A stretch of DNA of 64,000 nucleotides from Gammaproteobacteria bacterium (GTDB lineage Bacteria > Pseudomonadota > Gammaproteobacteria > Berkiellales > Berkiellaceae): assembly GCA_016191245.1 (NCBI GenBank), contig JACPOY010000019.1:1-64000 (forward strand). Direction: 5' to 3'. Position 1 is the first letter of the stretch. The number at the start of each line of letters is the position of its first letter. Both the position numbers and the translations under genes were made by a program. Below the pieces are notes generated by a model, which worked only from the letters and a program-made list of their open reading frames with translations, had not been told where the DNA came from and searched no databases. Below are positions 25,778 through 37,700 of the stretch, one piece after another.

Positions 25778-27025
25778 ATGAATCAATTACACACGTTAAG
25801 AGAAGAATTTGAAGATAAGTTGAAAATACTTAAAGAGACCATTCCTCGTGAAGTTTCATTTAAACCTATTAAAGATAAAATATCAGTTTTTATTGGTATG
25901 CGCAGAACTGGCAAAACTACCTTTGTATTGCAACAAATAATTGATTTGCTTGAGGATGGTATACCTATTACTCAAATTTTTTATGCAAATTTTGAAGATG
26001 ATAGGTTGATGTCAACGGATCATAAAGTGCTAGTTGATTTATGTGACGCATTTTATAGTTTATACCCTGAAAACCATGATAAGCATTGTTATCTATTTTT
26101 TGATGAAATCCAAAATGTACCTAATTGGCCCAAAGTTATCAGAAGGTTCTTTGATACAAAGAGAGTATCGATTTACTTAACTGGATCATCTGCAAAATTA
26201 TTAAGTAAAGAGATAGCAACGAGTCTTCGAGGGCGTTCGCTTTCTACTGAAATATGGCCGTTTAGTTTCACTGAATTTTTATTGAGTAAAAAAATTGAGT
26301 ATTCTGTGCCGATGGGGAAAAAAACGTATGATGGATTTGTTAAGCTATTAGAAATTTATCTTCATATAGGTGGTTTTCCTGAAGTGATTTCAGTTACTTC
26401 AGATACGAAAAATCGTATATTACAAGACTATGTTAATGCTGTCATTATGAGAGATATCATAGAAAGATATAATATCTCAAACATAATTCTCATACACTAT
26501 ATAATTAAATCATTATTAAAAAATGTGGGCACATCATTTTCTATTAATAAATTTTTTAACGATGTCAAAACTCAGGGTATTTCAGCTTCAAAAAACACAT
26601 TATATGAATATCTTAAATATATTGAAGATGCTTATCTTATCTTTTCTGTACCTATATATGCAGAATCTATTCGTAAAGTGCAGACTAACCCTAAAAAGAT
26701 TTATGCTATCGATCCAGGGCTTGTTGGCGCTTATACACTGAGCATGTCTCCAAACTATGGCCATCTATTCGAAAATCTTGTGTTTCTTGATTTAAAAAGA
26801 AAGAATCATGAAGTTTATTATTATTTAACTAAAGAAGGCTACGAAATCGATTTTTTAAGTAAAACTCCACAAGGTAAAATTAAATTATGGCAAGTAGTTT
26901 GGGATCTTAAAAATGAAAAAACAATGCAACGAGAATTGCGGGCGCTTCATTCGGCAGAAAAAGAATTAGGAGTAAAAGGGGAGCTAGTTACACCTGAGAA
27001 TTATTTAACATTTTTGCAATATTAA
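25778..27025 (+). CDS. AAA ATPase with DUF4143
   Basis: A 415-residue protein of the widespread AAA_14/DUF4143 family, often called archaeal-type ATPase. Walker A is GMRRTGKT (40-47), Walker B is YLFFDEIQ (105-112) and sensor-like LTGSSAKLL follows. The C-terminal half has the DUF4143 nuclease-like region with ENLVFLDLKRKNHEVYYY and EIDFLSK. The biological role is unknown. It has no partner gene, is more AT-rich and lies between core operons, which suggests acquisition by transfer. Confidence 0.85.
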   Translation: MNQLHTLREEFEDKLKILKETIPREVSFKPIKDKISVFIGMRRTGKTTFVLQQIIDLLEDGIPITQIFYANFEDDRLMSTDHKVLVDLCDAFYSLYPENHDKHCYLFFDEIQNVPNWPKVIRRFFDTKRVSIYLTGSSAKLLSKEIATSLRGRSLSTEIWPFSFTEFLLSKKIEYSVPMGKKTYDGFVKLLEIYLHIGGFPEVISVTSDTKNRILQDYVNAVIMRDIIERYNISNIILIHYIIKSLLKNVGTSFSINKFFNDVKTQGISASKNTLYEYLKYIEDAYLIFSVPIYAESIRKVQTNPKKIYAIDPGLVGAYTLSMSPNYGHLFENLVFLDLKRKNHEVYYYLTKEGYEIDFLSKTPQGKIKLWQVVWDLKNEKTMQRELRALHSAEKELGVKGELVTPENYLTFLQY

Positions 27026-27030
27026 AAGAT

Positions 27031-27052
27031 CCTCTCCCGCAAGGGGAGAGGA
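27031..27052. repeat. GC-rich palindromic repeat, short copy
   Basis: A 22-nt hairpin with core CCTCTCCCGCAAGGGGAGAGG, lying between the convergent AAA ATPase and gatB genes. It is the core of the dispersed repeat without the long tail and may serve as a bidirectional terminator. Confidence 0.7.
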
Positions 27053-27065
27053 TGAAGCCTTTGCG

Positions 27066-28502
27066 CTAGGACAACTTCTTCTTCAATAGTTCATTGACTT
27101 GAGCGGGGTTCGCTTTGCCTTTGGTCGCTTTCATGATTTGGCCTACCAAGAACCCAAATACTTTATCTTTACCAGAGCGGTATTCGGCAACTTGATCTGC
27201 ATTTTGCGCTAACACTTCATCAATGGCTTTTTCAATGGCACCAAAATCAGTGACTTGTTTTAAACTTTGCTTTTCAATGATTTCATCAGCGGTGCCTTGT
27301 TTAGACCACATGGCTTCAAAAACAGTTTTAGCAATTTTGCCTGAGATGGTGTTATCGATGATTCTCAGCAATAGCTGGCCCAATTGCTCTGCATTCACAG
27401 GGCTATTATGTAGTTCCAAACTAGCTTTATTTAATGCACCTAATAGATCACCCATTACCCAGTTAGCAGCAAGTTTTGGATCTTGTTTATTAATAGTTTT
27501 CACAACGGTTTCATAGAAAGCGGCAAGATCTCTATCAGAAGTTAAAACGCCAGCATCATAGGCTTTCAAACCATAATCATTGATAAAACGCTGACGCTTT
27601 TCTACAGGTAATTCTGGTAAAGTCTGTTTTACACTTTGAATAAAAGCTTCGTCAATCACAACTGGTAATAAATCGGGATCAGGGAAGTAACGATAATCAT
27701 TGGCTTCTTCCTTGTCACGCATAGGACGATTACGTTGCTTAACAGGATCCCATAACATGGTTTCTTGGATGATTTTGCCGCCACCTTCAATGATTTCAAT
27801 TTGTCTTTGTATTTCATAATTAATAGCTTGTTCTACAAAGCGGAAGGAATTGATATTTTTGGTTTCAGTACGGGTACCAAATTTGGATTCCCCGATGGGT
27901 CTGATGGACACATTCGCATCACAGCGGAATGAGCCTTCTTGCATATTGCCATCACAAATATCTAAATAGCAGACTAAGGAATGCAGTGTTTTCAGATAAG
28001 CTACAGCTTCAACCGCTGAACGCATGTCTGGTTCAGAAACAATTTCTAATAAAGGGGTGCCAGCTCGGTTTAAATCTATACCGGTTTGATTTGCAAAATC
28101 TTCATGTAAAGATTTGCCTGCATCTTCTTCTAAATGTGCACGCGTAATCCCAATGCGCTTGGTTTGATTTTCACCAAATTCGATATCAAGATAACCATCA
28201 TGAACGATAGGAAGTTCGTATTGGCTGATCTGATATCCTTTAGGAAGATCGGGGTAGAAATAATTTTTTCTAGCAAAGATGGAGCGGTGAGCAATTTTGC
28301 TGTTTGTTGCCAGCCCTAACAATGCTGCCATGCGTACCACTTCTTTATTGAGTACAGGTAAGACACCCGGTAATCCAAGATCAACGGCGCAAGCTTGCGT
28401 ATTAGGGGATGCACCAAAAGCGGTGGAGGCACCTGAAAATATTTTTGATTTGGTTTTGAGTTGCGCATGCACTTCTAAACCGATAACAACTTCCCAATTC
28501 AT
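27066..28502 (-). CDS. gatB: Asp/Glu-tRNA amidotransferase subunit B
   Basis: A 478-residue subunit of GatCAB, which converts misacylated Glu-tRNA-Gln and Asp-tRNA-Asn to the amidated forms. Features: [21 protein letters not shown] at the start, [23 protein letters not shown]-like [16 protein letters not shown], and the C-terminal tRNA-binding YqeY-like domain. It lies 140 nt after gatA, separated by an inverted repeat pair. The presence of GatCAB suggests indirect synthesis of Gln-tRNA or Asn-tRNA in this organism. Confidence 0.97.
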   Translation of the reverse strand: MNWEVVIGLEVHAQLKTKSKIFSGASTAFGASPNTQACAVDLGLPGVLPVLNKEVVRMAALLGLATNSKIAHRSIFARKNYFYPDLPKGYQISQYELPIVHDGYLDIEFGENQTKRIGITRAHLEEDAGKSLHEDFANQTGIDLNRAGTPLLEIVSEPDMRSAVEAVAYLKTLHSLVCYLDICDGNMQEGSFRCDANVSIRPIGESKFGTRTETKNINSFRFVEQAINYEIQRQIEIIEGGGKIIQETMLWDPVKQRNRPMRDKEEANDYRYFPDPDLLPVVIDEAFIQSVKQTLPELPVEKRQRFINDYGLKAYDAGVLTSDRDLAAFYETVVKTINKQDPKLAANWVMGDLLGALNKASLELHNSPVNAEQLGQLLLRIIDNTISGKIAKTVFEAMWSKQGTADEIIEKQSLKQVTDFGAIEKAIDEVLAQNADQVAEYRSGKDKVFGFLVGQIMKATKGKANPAQVNELLKKKLS

Positions 28503-28525
28503 GATAAGTTCCTCTTAAAATTATT

Positions 28526-28625
28526 CCCCTCACCCTAACCCTCTCCCGCAAGGGGAGAGGGGATAAGAATAAGAGTCCCTCTTCCGGTTCCCTCTCCCCT
28601 TGCGGGAGAGGGTTAGGGTGAGGGG
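28526..28625. repeat. Perfect 36-bp inverted repeat pair
   Basis: Two copies of the dispersed repeat, 28526-28561 and 28590-28625, are exact reverse complements over 36 bp with a 28-nt spacer. They fill the gap between gatA and gatB. Each arm is itself a hairpin around TCTCCC-GCAA-GGGGAGA. The structure could uncouple gatB from gatA expression or stabilise the transcript. Confidence 0.85.
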
Positions 28626-28642
28626 TTCTTAAATTTTTACTT

Positions 28643-30106
28643 TTAGATACAAGATTGTGGTATTTTTTTATGCCAATCTGTTTCTAATTGATATTGATGC
28701 GCGGCATTTAACAGTAAACTTTCGTCGAAATGTTTACTGGTTAATTGAATACCAATCGGTAAATCGTTCACAAATCCTGCAGGGATACTTAAACCAGGTA
28801 AACCTGCTAAATTGGTTGCGATGGTATAAATATCTGAAAGATACATACTGACAGGATCATCTGTTTTCTCACCAATTTTAAAGGCAGGCGTTGGTGCAGT
28901 AGGGCCAATCAACAAGTCAACTTGCGCAAATGCGCGTTTAAAATCATCAGCGATTAATTGTCTGACCTTTTGTGCTTTCAAATAATAAGCATCGTAATAA
29001 CCTGTTGAAAGGGCATAAGTGCCGACCATGATTCGACGTTTCACTTCATCGCCAAATCCCTCAGCGCGGGATCGCTTATATAAATCTTCTAAATCACGAG
29101 GTTTCTCACAACGGTGGCCAAAACGAACACCATCAAAGCGTGATAAATTTGAAGAACACTCAGCAGAAGCTACAACGTAATAAACAGAAATGGATAAAGG
29201 ACTAGAAGGTAAAGATACTTCTTGAATGCGAGCGCCGAGTTTTTCAAATACGTGAATGGCATCTTGCACACGAGATTCTACTGTCTTATCTAATCCATTT
29301 TCAAAGTATTCTTTGGGAACACCGATAACTTTGCCTTTGAGTGAATCTTTTAAATTTTTTGTGTAATCAGGAACAGCTTTATCAACGCTGGTAGAGTCTT
29401 TCACATCAAAGCCTGCCATGACATTTAACATCATTGCAGCATCCAATGCCGTTTGAGCAAAAGGACCACCTTGATCAAGGCTAGAAGCAAAGGCAATCAT
29501 GCCATAGCGTGAAACACGACCGTAAGTTGGTTTTAAACCAGTGATACCACAAAGCGCTGCGGGCTGTCGAATTGAACCACCGGTATCGGTTCCCGTTGAG
29601 CAAGGAGCAAGACGTGCGGCAACGGCAGCAGCTGATCCGCCAGAAGAACCCCCTGGTACGGTGTCAACATTCCATGGGTTACGCACTGGGCCGTAAAAAC
29701 TTGTTTCGTTGGATGAGCCCATGGCAAATTCGTCCATGTTGGTTTTACCCAGCATGACCATGCCAGCATCTTCCATTTGTGAAACCATGGTTGAATTGTA
29801 AGGTGCAATAAAATTATCAAGCATTTTAGAACCGCAGCTGGTTTTAACGCCCTTGGTACAAAAAATATCTTTATGGGCGATTGGGATCCCAGTTAACGGA
29901 CCGGCTTGACCTTTTGTACGCAGTTCGTCACTAAGCTTTGCTTTTTCTAAAGCAAAGCTCACAGTGGTGGTAATAAAACTGTTATAGGTTTTATCCAGTC
30001 GTTGGATCCGGTCTAAATAATGTTGAGTGAGCTCGACACTGGAGAAGGCTTTTTTGGATAGGCCTTCTGAAAGCTCTGCAACGGTCATGTTATGTATTTC
30101 TGTCAT
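28643..30106 (-). CDS. gatA: Glutamyl-tRNA(Gln) amidotransferase subunit A
   Basis: A 487-residue amidase-signature subunit of GatCAB that releases ammonia from glutamine or asparagine. The catalytic Ser-cisSer-Lys triad is visible as Lys79 (IAHKDIF), Ser154 ([13 protein letters not shown]) and Ser178 ([12 protein letters not shown]), at the numbers known for S. aureus GatA. It follows gatC by 9 nt. Confidence 0.97.
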   Translation of the reverse strand: MTEIHNMTVAELSEGLSKKAFSSVELTQHYLDRIQRLDKTYNSFITTTVSFALEKAKLSDELRTKGQAGPLTGIPIAHKDIFCTKGVKTSCGSKMLDNFIAPYNSTMVSQMEDAGMVMLGKTNMDEFAMGSSNETSFYGPVRNPWNVDTVPGGSSGGSAAAVAARLAPCSTGTDTGGSIRQPAALCGITGLKPTYGRVSRYGMIAFASSLDQGGPFAQTALDAAMMLNVMAGFDVKDSTSVDKAVPDYTKNLKDSLKGKVIGVPKEYFENGLDKTVESRVQDAIHVFEKLGARIQEVSLPSSPLSISVYYVVASAECSSNLSRFDGVRFGHRCEKPRDLEDLYKRSRAEGFGDEVKRRIMVGTYALSTGYYDAYYLKAQKVRQLIADDFKRAFAQVDLLIGPTAPTPAFKIGEKTDDPVSMYLSDIYTIATNLAGLPGLSIPAGFVNDLPIGIQLTSKHFDESLLLNAAHQYQLETDWHKKIPQSCI

Positions 30107-30115
30107 GATATTTGC

Positions 30116-30412
30116 CTATGCTTCTTCAATTACTTTTGGCACTAAATACAGACCCGCATCAGTCTCTGGTGCGATGGACTGAAACAATTCACGTTCATTC
30201 GTTTCAGTTACCTCATCTTCACGCATTCTTTGCGTAAGACCTTCTAATGGATGTGCCATCGGGATGATATTATCCGTTTGGGCTTGATTGATATGCTCAA
30301 CCAAACCCAATATCTTGGAAAGGTTGCTAGCATAAAATGGAATTTGTTCTTCATTTATCGATAATCTGGCAAGGTGCGCAATTTTTTCGACTTCGTGACG
30401 ATCTAGAGGCAT
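30116..30412 (-). CDS. gatC: Asp/Glu-tRNA amidotransferase subunit C
   Basis: A 98-residue protein, typical of GatC, which wraps around GatA and helps complex assembly. The N-terminal motif VEKIAHLARLSINEEQ is diagnostic, and the central AHPLEGLTQRMREDEVTE follows the family. It is the first gene of the gatCAB group and is divergent from mreB. Confidence 0.95.
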   Translation of the reverse strand: MPLDRHEVEKIAHLARLSINEEQIPFYASNLSKILGLVEHINQAQTDNIIPMAHPLEGLTQRMREDEVTETNERELFQSIAPETDAGLYLVPKVIEEA

Positions 30413-30552
30413 AATGACTCCCTTAATATGACGAGTACTAAGTCAAATTACTAAGGCTAAAATTAAAGCTATACTAAAATGTAATCGGTAGGGTCGCTAA
30501 TGTATCATAGCTATCGCCTTGCCCAAAATGGTAGACGTTGTTATAAAGTTAA

Positions 30553-31626
<1,074 letters not shown>

Positions 31627-31644
31627 AGTCAAGGAGAGAGGCTT

Positions 31645-32574
31645 ATTCAGCTAACATTTAAACCTACGAAACCAAATGGGTGGACGCTTATTATTCCAGT
31701 GATAGCGTCACTCATTTTAATTATTGCAAATAGCCGTTGGCAAGGCATGAGCTATGTCCAACATTATTTGTCAAAAATTGTTTGGCCTATTCAATATACT
31801 GTTGATGTTCCAAATAGTTTAATTGAAAAAACCCAAGTCTTTTTTAAAGAACGTTTACACTTACTTTCAGAAAATGCTGGCCTTCAACAACAGCAAATAT
31901 ACCTGTCTGCACAAGTTCAAAAATTACGAGCGCTGGAAGCGGAAAATCAAGAATTAAAAGAATTGCTAAAATCAGTTGATTCAGCAAAGGAGTTCTTTTT
32001 TGAAGCGCGATTGATTGACGCAAATATTGATCCTTTTCGTGCACAGATTCTACTCAATAAAGGTAAAAATCAAGGGGTTGATGTAGGTCAACCTGTCATC
32101 GATTCTCATGGTTTAGTGGGTGTTGTTTTACATGTGACTGAACGTACATCGCGCGTATTATTGTTAACTGATGCAGGGTTTGCTGTTCCTGTGCAGTCTG
32201 TACGAAGTGGTGAAAGAGCCATTGCAACAGGTAGTGGTACCGGTGGCGAATTGCGTTTAAATTATGTGCCAAGAACAGCGGATTTCGTTGAGGGAGATCA
32301 ACTAGTAACCTCAGGTTTAGGGGGACGATTCCCCGCAGGTTACCCTGTTGGCGTGATTTCTTCCATTCATCATGATCCAAGTACGCGTTTTACACTGATA
32401 GCGGTGACTCCAAGTGCAAAACTTGGTCAATTTCGGCATGTTTTAGTAATGAAATATCATTCTCCTATGCCCTTAATTGAAAGCAATGAAGGGAAAACCC
32501 TTGTTTCAGATGAGCAATCAGTAGGAACACTTTCTTCAGCAAGTGGGATTCGCCCTCCAATTGGTGAAGGCTAG
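31645..32574 (+). CDS. mreC: Rod-shape-determining protein MreC, likely ATT start
   Basis: About 309 residues: an N-terminal membrane span, a coiled coil (about 70-105, with LRALEAENQELKELL) and the beta-barrel MreC domain (GVDVGQPVIDSHGLVGVV, GGELRLNYVPRTADFVEGDQLVTSGLGGRFPAG-like region). The only common in-frame start is a GTG at 31699, which would cut away most of the membrane span and has no ribosome site. An ATT at 31645 has AAGGAG 8 nt upstream and keeps the full span, so it is preferred. It lies between mreB and mreD. Confidence 0.85.
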   Translation: MQLTFKPTKPNGWTLIIPVIASLILIIANSRWQGMSYVQHYLSKIVWPIQYTVDVPNSLIEKTQVFFKERLHLLSENAGLQQQQIYLSAQVQKLRALEAENQELKELLKSVDSAKEFFFEARLIDANIDPFRAQILLNKGKNQGVDVGQPVIDSHGLVGVVLHVTERTSRVLLLTDAGFAVPVQSVRSGERAIATGSGTGGELRLNYVPRTADFVEGDQLVTSGLGGRFPAGYPVGVISSIHHDPSTRFTLIAVTPSAKLGQFRHVLVMKYHSPMPLIESNEGKTLVSDEQSVGTLSSASGIRPPIGEG

Positions 32575-32592
32575 CTTTAATAGGATTGAAAC

Positions 32593-33099
32593 ATGGCCAG
32601 AATGATTAGATGGTGGATTTTTTTAGGATTAGGATTTTATCTATGTGGGATCCTGACTGTGCTTCCATTATCAAATTCATTGCAATGGTATAGACCACAA
32701 TGGTTACTATTATTTTTTATTTTTTGCCAAGTAGCATATCCAAGACAGTTCAATCCTGTGATTGCCTGGATGGGAGGCCTATTACTAGATTGTTTATTAG
32801 GCACGCAATTAGGTGAACATGCTTTAGTGTTTGCGGTTGTTTGTTACATTACTGCTTTGTTGCGTCCGCGCTTTTTACTCAGACCATTATGGAATCAAGT
32901 TGGAAAGATTTCTCTTTTGGTCTGCTTAGCACAGATTTTAATCCTTTGGTTTCATGCTTTGGCTGGTCAAAATCCACATACTTTGCTTTATTGGATGGGT
33001 ACTTTAACAAGCTGTATTATTTGGCCGGTGTTTGTGAAATTGCTTCAAGGCTTAGGACACATGATGAGTGTCGCACCTGTCTCCCCTCGTAGCATATAA
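32593..33099 (+). CDS. mreD: Rod-shape-determining protein MreD
   Basis: A 168-residue integral membrane protein with about five hydrophobic segments, as expected for MreD. Family-like features are RPQWLLLFFIFCQVAYP and WMGGLLLDCLLGTQLGEHAL. It starts 18 nt after mreC. In many gammaproteobacteria maf follows, but here a pair of palindromic repeats and rng come next. Confidence 0.92.
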   Translation: MARMIRWWIFLGLGFYLCGILTVLPLSNSLQWYRPQWLLLFFIFCQVAYPRQFNPVIAWMGGLLLDCLLGTQLGEHALVFAVVCYITALLRPRFLLRPLWNQVGKISLLVCLAQILILWFHALAGQNPHTLLYWMGTLTSCIIWPVFVKLLQGLGHMMSVAPVSPRSI

Positions 33100-33122
33100 T
33101 AGAATAAATTTAGGATTTGAGA

Positions 33123-33214
33123 CCCCTCACCCTAACCCTCTCTCTCAAGAGAAGAGGGGATGTGCATTTTCTCTGGCCCCCTCTCCCCTTGCGGGAGAGG
33201 GCGGGGGTGAGGGG
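33123..33214. repeat. Inverted pair of palindromic repeats
   Basis: Two diverged copies of the dispersed repeat (33123-33159 and 33178-33214) face each other in the 140-nt gap between mreD and rng. The left copy has mutated stem bases (CTCTCTCAAGAGAAGAG) and the right copy is near consensus. The pair may mark where maf was lost, or simply use the gap as a neutral site. Confidence 0.75.
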
Positions 33215-33239
33215 AAAAATATATGGATAAATTAACCAG

Positions 33240-34712
33240 ATGTCAGAAGAGATCCTTATTAATGTCAGTCCGCGTGAAACGCGGGTGGCCATCGTTGAGA
33301 ACGGTGTCTTACAAGAAATATTAGTAGAGCGCGCTAGCCGTAGAGGTTTAGTCGGCAATATTTATATGGGAACAGTTGTAAGAGTGTTACCTGGAATGCA
33401 AGCTGCATTTGTTGAAATGGGGCTTGAACGGGCGGCCTTTTTACATGCTTCAGATATGCTCTCCGTGAGTGATGAATATTTACAACCCACAGAAATTGAA
33501 GAATCTCAAATATCGATTACTGATTTACTCAAAGATGGGCAAAATATTGCCGTTCAAGTAATCAAAGATCCTATAGGCTCAAAAGGCGCAAGGCTCACCA
33601 CACGAATATCATTACCTTCGCGTTATCTTGTTTTTATGCCTGGCATTAATCATGTTGGGGTTTCGCAAAGAATTGAAGAAGAGCAAGAACGTGAAAGATT
33701 AAAAAAAATTGTAGAAGAAGAGCTGCCTGATGAAGAAGGTGGGTACATTATCAGGACTGCAGCTGAAGGCGCATCAGCATCGGAAATTAAGGCTAATCAA
33801 GTATATTTAGCTAAAATGTGGAGTGCTATCTCTCAAAGAATGCGTAACGCGAAGAGCGGCGACATCATCCATGAGGATTTACCGTTATTTTTGCGTGCAT
33901 TACGTGATTATATCGCTGTTCAAACGGAAAGAGTAAGAATTGATGATCAAGTTGGATTTAACAGATCGTTAACCTTTATTGAAGATTTTGTTCCAACCAT
34001 GACTGGCAAACTTGAGCTTTATAGTGGTGAGAGGCCTCTTTTTGATTTGTATGGTATTGAAGATGAGATTCAGCGATCTTTGCATCGAAAAGTGCAACTA
34101 AAGTCAGGTGGTCATTTAGTATTCGATCAAACTGAAGCAATGACTACAATTGATGTTAATACAGGTGCCTTTGTTGGCCACCGTAATTTAGAAGAAACGA
34201 TATTCAAAACAAATTTAGAAGCAGCAAATACAATAGCCAGGCAATTACGCGTTAGAAATCTAGGCGGTATTATTATTATTGATTTCATTGATATGACCAA
34301 TGATGAACATAAACGCCAAGTGATCAGAGCTTTGGAGAAAGCATTAGCGCGTGATCATACCAAAAATAGCATCAGCGAGGTTTCTGCCCTTGGTTTAGTT
34401 GAGATGACAAGAAAAAGAACCCGTGAGAGTTTAGAGCATGTCTTATGTGAAACTTGCTCGGTGTGTGCTGGCAGAGGGACAATTAAAACCACTGAAACTA
34501 TCTGCAATGAAATATTTAGGGAAGTTGTTCGAGCTGCAAGAGCTTATGAAACGAAAAGTTACTTAGTACTGGCCTCACAAGAAGTGGTTGACAGAATGCT
34601 TGATGAGGAATCAGCAAGTGTTGCGCAATTGGAAGAGCAAATAGGTAAATCGATTAAGTTTCAAGTAGAAAGCCTTTACACCCAAGAGCAATTTGACGTT
34701 GTGCTCATGTGA
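33240..34712 (+). CDS. rng: Ribonuclease G
   Basis: A 490-residue endoribonuclease of the RNase E/G family that matures the 16S rRNA 5' end and degrades mRNAs. It starts SEEILINVSPRETRVAIVENG, has the S1 domain region GNIYMGTVVRVLPGMQAAFVEMG and the catalytic FDQTEAMTTIDVNTGAFVG with its magnesium-binding Asp. The Zn-link CETCSVCAGRGT is also present. It has no RNase E-type C-terminal scaffold. The ribosome site is weak. Confidence 0.97.
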   Translation: MSEEILINVSPRETRVAIVENGVLQEILVERASRRGLVGNIYMGTVVRVLPGMQAAFVEMGLERAAFLHASDMLSVSDEYLQPTEIEESQISITDLLKDGQNIAVQVIKDPIGSKGARLTTRISLPSRYLVFMPGINHVGVSQRIEEEQERERLKKIVEEELPDEEGGYIIRTAAEGASASEIKANQVYLAKMWSAISQRMRNAKSGDIIHEDLPLFLRALRDYIAVQTERVRIDDQVGFNRSLTFIEDFVPTMTGKLELYSGERPLFDLYGIEDEIQRSLHRKVQLKSGGHLVFDQTEAMTTIDVNTGAFVGHRNLEETIFKTNLEAANTIARQLRVRNLGGIIIIDFIDMTNDEHKRQVIRALEKALARDHTKNSISEVSALGLVEMTRKRTRESLEHVLCETCSVCAGRGTIKTTETICNEIFREVVRAARAYETKSYLVLASQEVVDRMLDEESASVAQLEEQIGKSIKFQVESLYTQEQFDVVLM

Positions 34713-34725
34713 GGTCCTCTTGAAA

Positions 34726-37700
34726 ATGAATTTGGGTTATCGTTTATATAGAATATTTGGATGGACAACTATCACGGTTGCCATACTTTTACTTTCTTTG
34801 CGTTTACTCACTCCTTTATTTGCTCCCAAAGTAGATCAGTTATCTGATTGGGTGGCAAGTGAATTCCCTTATCCACTAGCAGTAAAAGAGATAACATTAA
34901 CCTGGGAAGGGTTGAGTCCTGCGGTGACGCTCTTCAATGTGGACATTCTTAATTCATCAAAACAACCTGCACTTCATGTAAATAAGATGAAGTTTCACTT
35001 AAATCTTGCGCAATTATTGTTTAAAAAATTACAAATAGATCAGCTGATGATAGAGGGTGCATCTGCTAGTATTGAATATCAATCAAATGGATTGCTCTTT
35101 GTTGCAGATCTACCCGAACTCCAAATCAATGTAAATAATACACAATCATCAACACCATTTCCTCTCAAAAAGATACAGATTAAAAATAGTGCGCTTACTT
35201 TCATCTATAATAACAAACGAGTGTCTCTAGAGGATATCAATGCATCAGTCGCTTTAAGTACAAAAATAAAAGTACGCTCTGAGGCTGCTTTGGCAGATCA
35301 TTCTGGCAAATTACATATCCAAGCAGACATCCCATTTTTTGGCAAACAGACGATTATCTACGCTCATTGGCAGGGTGAAAACATTGGCCAAATAGGACAA
35401 TTTTTCCAAAATTATCCTGTGACTGTACTCAAAGGTAGTGGTGATATTCAAATTTGGTATCAACAAGAAGAAAAAAACAAAGTCGCTTTGTATACCAATA
35501 TTGATATGAGAGCTGTAGAACTGCAAGGTAAAGCTGAAGATCCCCTCAACTTTGATTCAATGAAAGGTATTTTTATTGCGAAAAATCATGATGCAAATTG
35601 GCAAGTGACTGCAAATGATTGGCATATTGTTGAAAGTGGAGTTAATCAAGAGAATGAATCCATGGATTTTTCTCTTGTTACCAAGCTTGAGATGGATGGT
35701 AGATTGTGGGAGCTCAAAGCTCGAAACATTGATCTTTATCAGTGGTCCAAATGGTCAACATCATTATCTTTCTTGCCTGATAATTGGGTTAAAAACTTGG
35801 ATAAATATCAATATCATGGCCAACTAGATTACATTCATGCGCAGATGCAAAGTAATCAGCAAGGTATTAAGCCTATATTGGGGGAAATAGTTTTTACGGA
35901 TTTTGGCATGAATGCCACGCAAGAGTACCCTGGTGTTTCTTCCATTTCTGGTGCAACTTCCTTTCATGATGATAAAGGGAAAATGGTGCTTCAAAGTGAG
36001 CACTTGTTATTAGATTATCCCAAGGTTTATGTGAACCCATTAACTTTGTCGAAAGTGTCAACCATTATTTCCTGGATGAATCATTCTCAAGGCGTTGATG
36101 TAAAAATTAACGCATTACAAGCAACTGTGAATGAAGCGATGTTAACAGGTGAAGCTAAAATAAAATTCAATGACCAATCGCAAAAACCTGAGCTGGAATT
36201 GTTATTGAGCCTTGGTAAAATGTCTACCAATAATTTGTTGGCATTACTCCCCAAGAAAGTAATGGATACCGATTTAACTAATTGGTTAGATACCTCATTA
36301 TTAACGGGTACCCATCTTGCTACCACTTGTGTCTTCAGAGGAAATTTGGCTGATTTTCCATTCGACAATGCCGAAGGTGCATTTGAAATTTATACCGAAC
36401 TTGATGATGTTCATTTAGATTACATGCAAGGATGGCCTGCTTTAACAGATTTAAAAGCTAATTTATTATTTCGCAATAGAGCTTTATTTATCTCTGCCGA
36501 AAGAGGAAATATTGCGCAAAGTCAATTATCTGATGCAGATGCTGTTGTCCCTGATCTGTTTTCTGCGACGCCTGAATTAGTGCTTGATACCAAATTGATG
36601 AGCACTTTACAAACAGGTTTAGTGGTAGTGAAAAATAGTCCTTTACCTTCAGCGCTTAAAAACACATTGGCTCCGTTAAATCTTCAAGGAGATATGGTTT
36701 TATCATTAGGATTAGAAATTCCTCTGAGTAAAAAATCATCTGAGGAATTAAAAGTACGAGGTTTAATCGAAGTGAACGATGCCTCGGTTGATTTTAAAGA
36801 GTTACATGTTCCTATCACGTCTTTACAAGGCGAAGTCTCTTTTACTGAAAACAGCATCAATTCTGATAAATTGACGGGTTTATTGTTAGATTCACCAACA
36901 CATTTTACAATGTCTACCCATCTGACCCCGACCCAACCAGAGATTCATTTAGGAGCCAGGGGTAAAATAAGTGTTGATAAACTTAAAAAGATAGCCAATA
37001 TCGCTGATATTCAACACGTTTCAGGCGAGACAGATTACACGGCACAGGTTATCTTCCAATCTGAAAACACAAGCCAAGCAACACTGAATATTGCATCAAA
37101 TTTGCAAGGGATATCTATCGATGCTCCTTATCCTTTTTCTAAAAAGGAACAAGACAGCTCTTTGTTAGAATTTAAAATGTATTTTGATTCCAATGAGTTA
37201 ATGCGTATTGCCCTTAAATATGGTGATTCTGTCACACTGGCGTATAGCTTGGCATCACAAAATAAAACATGGCAGCCAGTGGGAGGGCAAATTCATTTTG
37301 GTGAAAACCGATTGGCAAAATTTAGAGAAGATCAAATTGTACTAATTGATGGTGATCTCTTAGCAGTTGATTTTCAGGAATGGAAGCAATTTTTGACAAG
37401 CGTTGGTTTTCTTACAAAGACTTCACATGATACATCCCAACCTCAACTTGAACCGTTAGTAGAATTGAATATTAAAAAATTAACTGTCTATGGATTGCCT
37501 TTTGAGCAAGAGAAAATCGAAGCCCGTTGGGATGGGGGAGCTCATCAATGGAATCTACATTTTGAAGGACAAAATTTGCAAGGTTATGCCACTATACCTG
37601 AAGAAGATACCGGCCAAATATCAGTTGATTTGAAAAAACTGGCTTTACTAAAATCAATGGATTTTCCTGAGCTACCCAATGCAGAGCAACATGCTAATCT

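Noticed and set aside
25778..27025. AAA/DUF4143 gene as part of a defence or toxin-antitoxin system
   Set aside because: It has no partner gene; both flanks are ordinary core or membrane-protein genes and this ATPase family is common as single genes.
31699..32574. mreC starting at GTG 31699
   Set aside because: This start removes most of the membrane anchor and has no ribosome site, while ATT 31645 has a good one.
33110..33358. Minus-strand 82-residue ORF between mreD and rng
   Set aside because: Its sequence is made from the palindromic repeats and the antisense of the rng start, with Pro/Arg-rich translation typical of repeat DNA.
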